8,180 nt of DNA from JASFEQ01 sp050122535 (GTDB lineage Bacteria; Desulfobacterota; DSM-4660; Desulfatiglandales; HGW-15). Shown here piece by piece: positions 4,119 through 8,180 of the stretch. The notes beneath the pieces are model-generated. The model had not been told where the DNA came from. It saw only the letters and a list, made by a program, of their open reading frames with translations, and ran no database searches. Each line of letters starts with the position of its first letter. Within the stretch, counting starts at the first letter, position 1. The position numbers and the translations under genes are program-made. The stretch lies in the NCBI GenBank assembly GCA_050122535.1, contig JASFIT010000202.1, positions 1-8,180 on the forward strand, in the 5' to 3' direction.

Positions 4119-4625
4119 ATGCTTCGTGAGAACAAAGGATTTACATTGATCGAATTAACAGTGGTCGTTGTTCTAATCGGCATTATGTTGACCCTGACGG
4201 TCCCCAGGTTCCAAACGGCCATAGTGACGGACGATCTGAAGGCAACGACGCGCAAGATGGTTGGCATGATTAAAGGCCTTAGGGACGAAGCCATTCGGGA
4301 GCAGAGGGTCTATTTTCTACACTTTGATCTGGAATCCAACCGGTACTGGATAGACTCTACCGGCATGACCGAGGAAGAACGGGCCCGCGCAGCGGAGAAG
4401 GCCTACACCCTGCCTGAAAGGGTTCAGGTCCTGGACATCTGGTCCAGCAGCAAGGGCAAGAAAATGACGGGTCAGACAGTAATCCGATTTAGTAAGAAAG
4501 GATATGTCCAACCATCGGCGATCCATCTGGGTGCAGATGATGGCAGGGAGTTCACCCTTGTATTGAGCCCTTTTCTGGGAAGGGTCGAGGTCTATGATAG
4601 ATATATAGAATTTGAGGAAATATGA
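4119..4625 (+). CDS. gspH: Type II secretion system minor pseudopilin GspH
   Basis: A 168-residue precursor. The leader is MLRENKG and the mature protein starts FTLIELTVVVVLIGIMLTL, with Glu at mature position 5 (residue 12). The gene order G-H-I identifies it as GspH, the minor pseudopilin that joins the GspI-J-K tip complex to the GspG shaft. The middle part (EEERARAAEKAYTLPERVQV) and the C-terminal beta-rich part (TVIRFSKKGYVQPSAIHL, then LVLSPFLGRVEVYD) fit GspH/FimT-type globular domains. I chose ATG 4119 because it gives a standard short charged leader; a GTG at 4116 lies directly before it, and the open frame further upstream overlaps the end of gspG without support. The Shine-Dalgarno is weak (GACGAGACGAG), consistent with coupling to gspG translation. 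It overlaps gspI by ATGA. Confidence 0.92.
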   Translation: MLRENKGFTLIELTVVVVLIGIMLTLTVPRFQTAIVTDDLKATTRKMVGMIKGLRDEAIREQRVYFLHFDLESNRYWIDSTGMTEEERARAAEKAYTLPERVQVLDIWSSSKGKKMTGQTVIRFSKKGYVQPSAIHLGADDGREFTLVLSPFLGRVEVYDRYIEFEEI

Positions 4626-5017
4626 TGGGAAAAGAGGACGGCGGCTTTACACTCCTTGAAGTGATGGTGGCAATAGCCCTGATTGCCATTGCCTTGACGG
4701 CTGTGTTGGGCTCGCAGTCTCAGAGTGTTTCTCTGGCGGGTGAAGCAAGGTTCAACACAACGGCGGCCTTGCTGGCCCAGAGGAAGATGGCCGAAATCGA
4801 GCTTCTGGATCCTGAGGATTTGACTGCCGATTCAGGGGATTTTGGTGAAGATTTCCCCGACTACACCTGGCAGTCGAGTGTGAGCAATGTGATGCTTGAT
4901 CGTGCCGACAATGTCTCTGATCATCTTAAGCAGGTTGACCTCACCATCTCCTGGGGTGAGGAGGAGCTATTCCAATATGGGCTAAGAGTCTATCGTTTCT
5001 TCCCAAGAAGGCCATAA
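4622..5017 (+). CDS. gspI: Type II secretion system minor pseudopilin GspI
   Basis: A 131-residue precursor, a normal GspI size. The leader MMGKEDGG is cut before FTLLEVMVAIALIAIALTAV, with Glu at mature position 5 (residue 13). The stretch AALLAQRKMAEIELL after the helix is the usual GspI feature ('A..LAq.kmaEl'). GspI starts the tip complex with GspJ and GspK. Two start codons are adjacent (4622 and 4625). GAGGAAA at 4614-4620 is closer to ideal spacing for 4625, so the mature gene may begin one codon later; the product is otherwise the same. The start overlaps the gspH stop (ATGA), so translation is coupled. gspJ starts 4 nt after its stop. Confidence 0.92.
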   Translation: MMGKEDGGFTLLEVMVAIALIAIALTAVLGSQSQSVSLAGEARFNTTAALLAQRKMAEIELLDPEDLTADSGDFGEDFPDYTWQSSVSNVMLDRADNVSDHLKQVDLTISWGEEELFQYGLRVYRFFPRRP

Positions 5018-5021
5018 TACC

Positions 5022-5750
5022 GTGAATGCCATAACCTCACCACGTCATATGAATCGTAATAACCGAGAGGGGTTTACGCTCCTGGAGATCCTACTCGCCA
5101 TGTTTATCTTCGCCATTGTACTCTCAACACTCTATACCGCCTATACCGGAACATTTCGAAATGTGGATGAGACCGAATCCCAGGCAGATATTTACCGGAT
5201 GGCACGGATCGCCCTAGAAAGGATGGCGGAAGATTTGGAATCTTCTTATATTCCCCCTCGGGCAGTCGGTGCAGAAACCGAAACTGGGACCCTGAACCCG
5301 CCTGCCTTTGTGGGAGAAACGACCCAAATCAGTGACAGAAGTGCCGACAACCTTCTTTTCTTTTCCAGGGCGCATCTTGTCTTTGACGAGGAAGAAGTAG
5401 ACACCACAGCCGCTCGGATCGCATATAATGTTCGACAGAGTGAGGAGGACGAAGAGGTCTTTTTACTCTACCGGTCAGATACGCCGGGGTTTGAAGAGGA
5501 GCCGGAGCAAGGGACAGGCGGATTGCTCCTTTGTGATGGCCTGCATGCGGTAAATTTCACCTATTACGACGACGAGGGCCGCGAGTATGATCGCTGGGAT
5601 TCCACGAATGAGGAGTTTAAGGGCAGATTGCCCGTCATGGTCTCCATTGGATTGGAGTTTGTTAACAAGAGAAACCCTGAAGCGCCGCTCAAATTTGTGT
5701 CAGGTGTGGTGCTTCCCATGGCCCGGGAGAAATATGAGAAGGCGCCTTAA
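5022..5750 (+). CDS. gspJ: Type II secretion system minor pseudopilin GspJ
   Basis: A 242-residue precursor beginning with GTG. AAGAAGG lies 10 nt upstream, inside the end of gspI, and supports this start. The leader VNAITSPRHMNRNNREG is cut before FTLLEILLAMFIFAIVLSTLY, with Glu at mature position 5 (residue 22). An internal ATG (5049) would leave an 8-residue leader, closer to the family norm, but has no ribosome binding site. The body is long for a pseudopilin and acidic (EEDEEVF, FEEEPEQG), as usual for GspJ, and contains the family-like MARIALERMAEDLESSY helix and the VNFTYYDDEGREYDRWD strand region. GspJ forms the tip trimer with GspI and GspK. Its last 17 nt overlap gspK. Confidence 0.9.
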   Translation: MNAITSPRHMNRNNREGFTLLEILLAMFIFAIVLSTLYTAYTGTFRNVDETESQADIYRMARIALERMAEDLESSYIPPRAVGAETETGTLNPPAFVGETTQISDRSADNLLFFSRAHLVFDEEEVDTTAARIAYNVRQSEEDEEVFLLYRSDTPGFEEEPEQGTGGLLLCDGLHAVNFTYYDDEGREYDRWDSTNEEFKGRLPVMVSIGLEFVNKRNPEAPLKFVSGVVLPMAREKYEKAP

Positions 5751-6723
5751 AGACTGCAGGGGTTTTGCCCTCCTTCTGACCGTACTAATCATCAGCCTGA
5801 TGGTTACATTGACGCTTCAGTTCAATACGTCTATGCGCTCTGAGTTGTATGCGGCTGCAAATATGCGAGACAACACGAGGCTGAGCGCCATAGCCAAGTC
5901 CGGATTCCACTATGCCCTTGCGGTCCTATTTGAAGATGCCTCAGAAAACGGCTTTGACTCCCTGCTGGAACCCTGGGCAGATCCGTTGACCCTTTCTGCC
6001 AATTCGGACGCCATGTTTGTGGAGGGCCGTTTTGAAGTCCAGATCATTGATCATTCTGGAAGGATTCAGATCAACAGACTGGTCCAGCAAGAGGGTCAGG
6101 AGAAAGGAAAGTATATCAAAGGACAGAAAGACCTCCTGAAAAGATTTCTCAGTTCTGAACAGTTCGATCTTGATCCCGAAGAGGTTGACAACCTTATAGA
6201 CGCCATTAAAGACTGGATTGATCCTGATAACGAGGCCACCAAATTTGGAGCGGAGAGCTCCTATTACCAGACCTTGGAAAGACCTTACTCATGCAAAAAT
6301 GCGCCCTTGGAATTCCTGGAAGAACTCCTTCTCATCAGAGGGATCACCAAGGAGCTCTTTTACGGGACCAAGGGAAAACCGGGGCTTGAATACTATTTGA
6401 GTCCTCAGGGGGACGGAAGGATCAACATCAATACAGCCAATCCCCTGGTCCTAAGATCCCTTTCCGAGCATCTGGATCAGGAAATGGTGGAAGGTATCAT
6501 CGCATACCGTGAGAATGAGAAGAACGACCTAAGCCAGCGTGGATGGTATAAAAAAGTGCCAGGGATGAGCAGTGAGGTATCCATTGATGATCTCATCACC
6601 ACCTCAAGCACCCATTTTGAGATTAGATCAGAAGGGCTCAAGGACACCATGCGTAAGCGGCTGCGGGGCATGGTGGAGAGAAAAGAGGGTGCCCTGAGAA
6701 TTCTGTCTTGGAGATTGGAGTAG
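5734..6723 (+). CDS. gspK: Type II secretion system tip pseudopilin GspK
   Basis: A 329-residue precursor, the large atypical pseudopilin that caps the pseudopilus. The leader MRRRLKDCRG is cut before FALLLTVLIISLMVTLTL. Mature position 5 is Leu, not Glu; absence of Glu5 is normal for GspK and fits its place at the tip, where no subunit lies above it. The inserted helical domain is visible: DNLIDAIKDWIDPD (about 152-165), then YSCKNAPLEFLEELLLIRGIT, the segment typical of GspK, and GDGRININTA (226-235), the usual strand-turn before a second helix-hairpin-helix-like part. I chose ATG 5734, with GGGAG at 5725-5729, because it gives the leader; the frame is open farther upstream inside gspJ in a different frame without support. 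It overlaps gspJ by 17 nt and gspL starts 2 nt after its stop. Confidence 0.93.
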   Translation: MRRRLKDCRGFALLLTVLIISLMVTLTLQFNTSMRSELYAAANMRDNTRLSAIAKSGFHYALAVLFEDASENGFDSLLEPWADPLTLSANSDAMFVEGRFEVQIIDHSGRIQINRLVQQEGQEKGKYIKGQKDLLKRFLSSEQFDLDPEEVDNLIDAIKDWIDPDNEATKFGAESSYYQTLERPYSCKNAPLEFLEELLLIRGITKELFYGTKGKPGLEYYLSPQGDGRININTANPLVLRSLSEHLDQEMVEGIIAYRENEKNDLSQRGWYKKVPGMSSEVSIDDLITTSSTHFEIRSEGLKDTMRKRLRGMVERKEGALRILSWRLE

Positions 6724-6725
6724 CC

Positions 6726-8180
6726 GTGCCCGGTAAGATTCTAGGCCTTGACATAAGTGGGGATTCGGTAACCGCCGTCCAGATCCTGAGCGGGCTGAAA
6801 GGGTATCAAGTCACTGCCTGCGCACAGGTTATTATTGAGGAGGATGGTGGACTTGAAGGAGCCCTGAAAGGGCTGTTCGAACAGATGGACCTAAAAAGTG
6901 ATACCTATCTCACCTCAATCCCTGCGGAGAATGTCTCCTATCGCAACCTTCAAATGCCCTTTAAGGAACCGAAAAAAATCAGGCAGACACTCCCTTTTGA
7001 AATAGAAACGGTGGTCCCTTTTCCCAGCGAAGATCTGGTGGTGGATTTTACGATTGTAGAAAGGGCAGACGAAAGTGAAGTCCTGGGCGTCTCCGTAAAA
7101 AAGGCCTATATTGTCCAATATTTGGCGCAATTGCAGGCCAATGGCATTGATCCGCAGGTTCTGGATATTAGATGCGTCCCCACCGTTTCATGGCTCCTAA
7201 GGCAAGAAGGTACGCCTGATGATGGGCTCCTTCTCGAGATAGGTGCGAAAAGGAACCTGATGATCCTTTATCTCAAAAGACATATTGCCTTAATTCGCAC
7301 CTTTGCCGCTGACGGGGTTGCCCCTGACAGCCCCAAATCAGATGCCAGTAACAGTGAAGTGGTGTCCTCGGCCCCGGAGGAAATTGAATCTCGCTTGAGG
7401 ACCTTTTGCACAAACGTACAAAATACGATGCATGCCTTTGCATGGCAGATAAAGAAGGAAATCCGCCCTGAAAAGGTCTTTTTTACAGGCACTGGAGTCC
7501 TCTATCCGGAGACGGGAGACCTCTTGGAACGATTCCTGGGTATTCCGGTTGAACAGGTGGATCTGCGAGGGAACAGAAAGGTTCGGTTGGAAAGCGATGT
7601 GGCCAGGGTTTGGAATCCCGGGTTGATGGATAATGCTCTCGCCCTTGCGTTGCGGGACGATAGGCAGGGTCAGGGATTCAATTTCAGAAAAGGTGCATTC
7701 GAGGTTAAGAAGCACTATTCCGCTCTCAAGGCCTGGATTCGAAAGGCAGCCCTGTTCCTCATCATTATCCTTTCCCTTTTGGCCGTTGATCTGGGTACGG
7801 ACTATTACCTTTTGAGAAAGCGATATACCGCACTGGATCAAAACATCAAACAGATCTTCAGGAAGACATTTCCAGAGACGAGAAGGATCGTGGATCCCGT
7901 GCAGCAGATGAGGGTGAAAATCAATGAAATGAAAAGCTCAACCCACCCAGGGGTCAAGGCAAACCATGGGGTCCTACAAATTCTAAAGGATATTTCACAG
8001 CGTGTTCCCAAGTCCACGGATATGAAAGTAACCAGGTTGGTCGTGGATCCTGAAACAGTCCGAATGAGTGGAGACACCGATACATTTAATGCCGTGGATA
8101 CCATAAAGAACAGACTGGAACCTTCAGCCTATTTCAGTGCGGTGACCATCACATCAGCCAATCTTGACAGGACGGGAAAG
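6726..8180 (+). CDS. gspL: Type II secretion system protein GspL (PilM-like cytoplasmic domain), 3' end missing
   Basis: An uninterrupted frame of 485 codons from GTG 6726 to the window edge, with no stop; the 3' end lies outside. GGAG (6717-6720) sits 5 nt before the GTG. GspL ties the GspE ATPase to the inner-membrane platform, with GspM as partner. The N-terminal part (VPGKILGLDISGDSVTAVQI) is the actin-like fold opening seen in PilM/GspL. Residues about 88-108 (PFEIETVVPFPSEDLVVDF) match the PilM-type motif after the first subdomain, and LLLEIGAKRNLMILYL (about 166-185) is the second phosphate-loop-like strand pair. A Ser/Asp/Pro-rich loop around residues 198-224 interrupts the domain. 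One membrane segment (341-357, AALFLIIILSLLAVDLG) is followed by a periplasmic coiled-coil-like stretch and a small alpha/beta domain with IKNRLEPSAYFSAVTI. Alternative name: PilM/GspL hybrid. Position after gspK makes GspL the best call. Confidence 0.88.
   Translation, partial: MPGKILGLDISGDSVTAVQILSGLKGYQVTACAQVIIEEDGGLEGALKGLFEQMDLKSDTYLTSIPAENVSYRNLQMPFKEPKKIRQTLPFEIETVVPFPSEDLVVDFTIVERADESEVLGVSVKKAYIVQYLAQLQANGIDPQVLDIRCVPTVSWLLRQEGTPDDGLLLEIGAKRNLMILYLKRHIALIRTFAADGVAPDSPKSDASNSEVVSSAPEEIESRLRTFCTNVQNTMHAFAWQIKKEIRPEKVFFTGTGVLYPETGDLLERFLGIPVEQVDLRGNRKVRLESDVARVWNPGLMDNALALALRDDRQGQGFNFRKGAFEVKKHYSALKAWIRKAALFLIIILSLLAVDLGTDYYLLRKRYTALDQNIKQIFRKTFPETRRIVDPVQQMRVKINEMKSSTHPGVKANHGVLQILKDISQRVPKSTDMKVTRLVVDPETVRMSGDTDTFNAVDTIKNRLEPSAYFSAVTITSANLDRTGK

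Noticed and set aside
5587..5733. Upstream extension of gspK inside gspJ
   Set aside because: It reads gspJ in another frame with no conserved features. ATG 5734 gives the charged leader followed by GFALLL, as expected for GspK.
7268..8104. Minus-strand open frames opposite gspL (7268-7492, 7338-7841, 7838-8104)
   Set aside because: They lie opposite a continuous 485-codon gspL frame with clear family features, and are mutually overlapping shadows without ribosome binding sites.
2060..8180. Type IV pilus rather than type II secretion cluster
   Set aside because: The order F-G-H-I-J-K-L, a GspG with the calcium-loop C-terminus, a GspK lacking Glu5 with its inserted domain, and no pilT, pilB or pilQ fit T2SS. 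The PilM-like domain of the last gene is also normal for GspL.

Overview
The window looks like bacterial chromosome of roughly even base composition. It is dominated by the 3' part of a type II secretion system (T2SS) cluster. A complete set of Gsp pseudopilins, a GspL with a PilM-like cytoplasmic domain, an exported YidD-like protein next to a TPR protein, and gaps packed with short palindromic repeats together suggest a deltaproteobacterium in the broad sense (Desulfobacterota type). This lineage call is an inference from gene content and style. There is no rRNA or other phylogenetic marker to settle it.

Left part, minus strand. Positions 1-117 hold the N-terminal 39 codons of a protein resembling the creatinase-like N-domain of M24 (Xaa-Pro) peptidases; the rest lies outside the window. 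Positions 118-463 carry no credible gene, only palindromes and hairpin-forming repeats. Two translationally coupled minus-strand genes follow: an exported protein with a YidD domain (1799 to 1374) and a TPR protein with a hydrophobic PGLGH-type C-terminal region (1381 to 464). They overlap by 8 nt.

Middle. A 260-nt divergent gap (1800-2059) separates yidD-like from gspF and probably holds promoters for both directions.

Right part, plus strand. The order is gspF, gspG, gspH, gspI, gspJ, gspK, gspL, with gspL cut by the window end. From gspG onward the genes are tightly packed: 18-19 nt gap, 4-nt overlap, 4-nt gap, 17-nt overlap, 2-nt gap. GspF is the inner-membrane platform protein. GspG is the major pseudopilin, GspH/I/J/K are minor pseudopilins that prime and cap the pseudopilus, and GspL links the platform to the GspE ATPase. 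GspC, GspD and GspE are not encoded here, so the system must be split or completed elsewhere; gspM and gspN would be expected after gspL.

The least ordinary parts are the gspF-gspG gap and the start of gspG. The 315-nt gap looks like a MITE-like element (3328-3561) with imperfect terminal inverted repeats, itself interrupted by a three-way-junction palindrome and a second short repeat flanked by a 5-bp duplication. Just downstream, a perfect 14-bp-arm palindrome lies in frame inside the GspG prepilin leader and encodes about a third of it.
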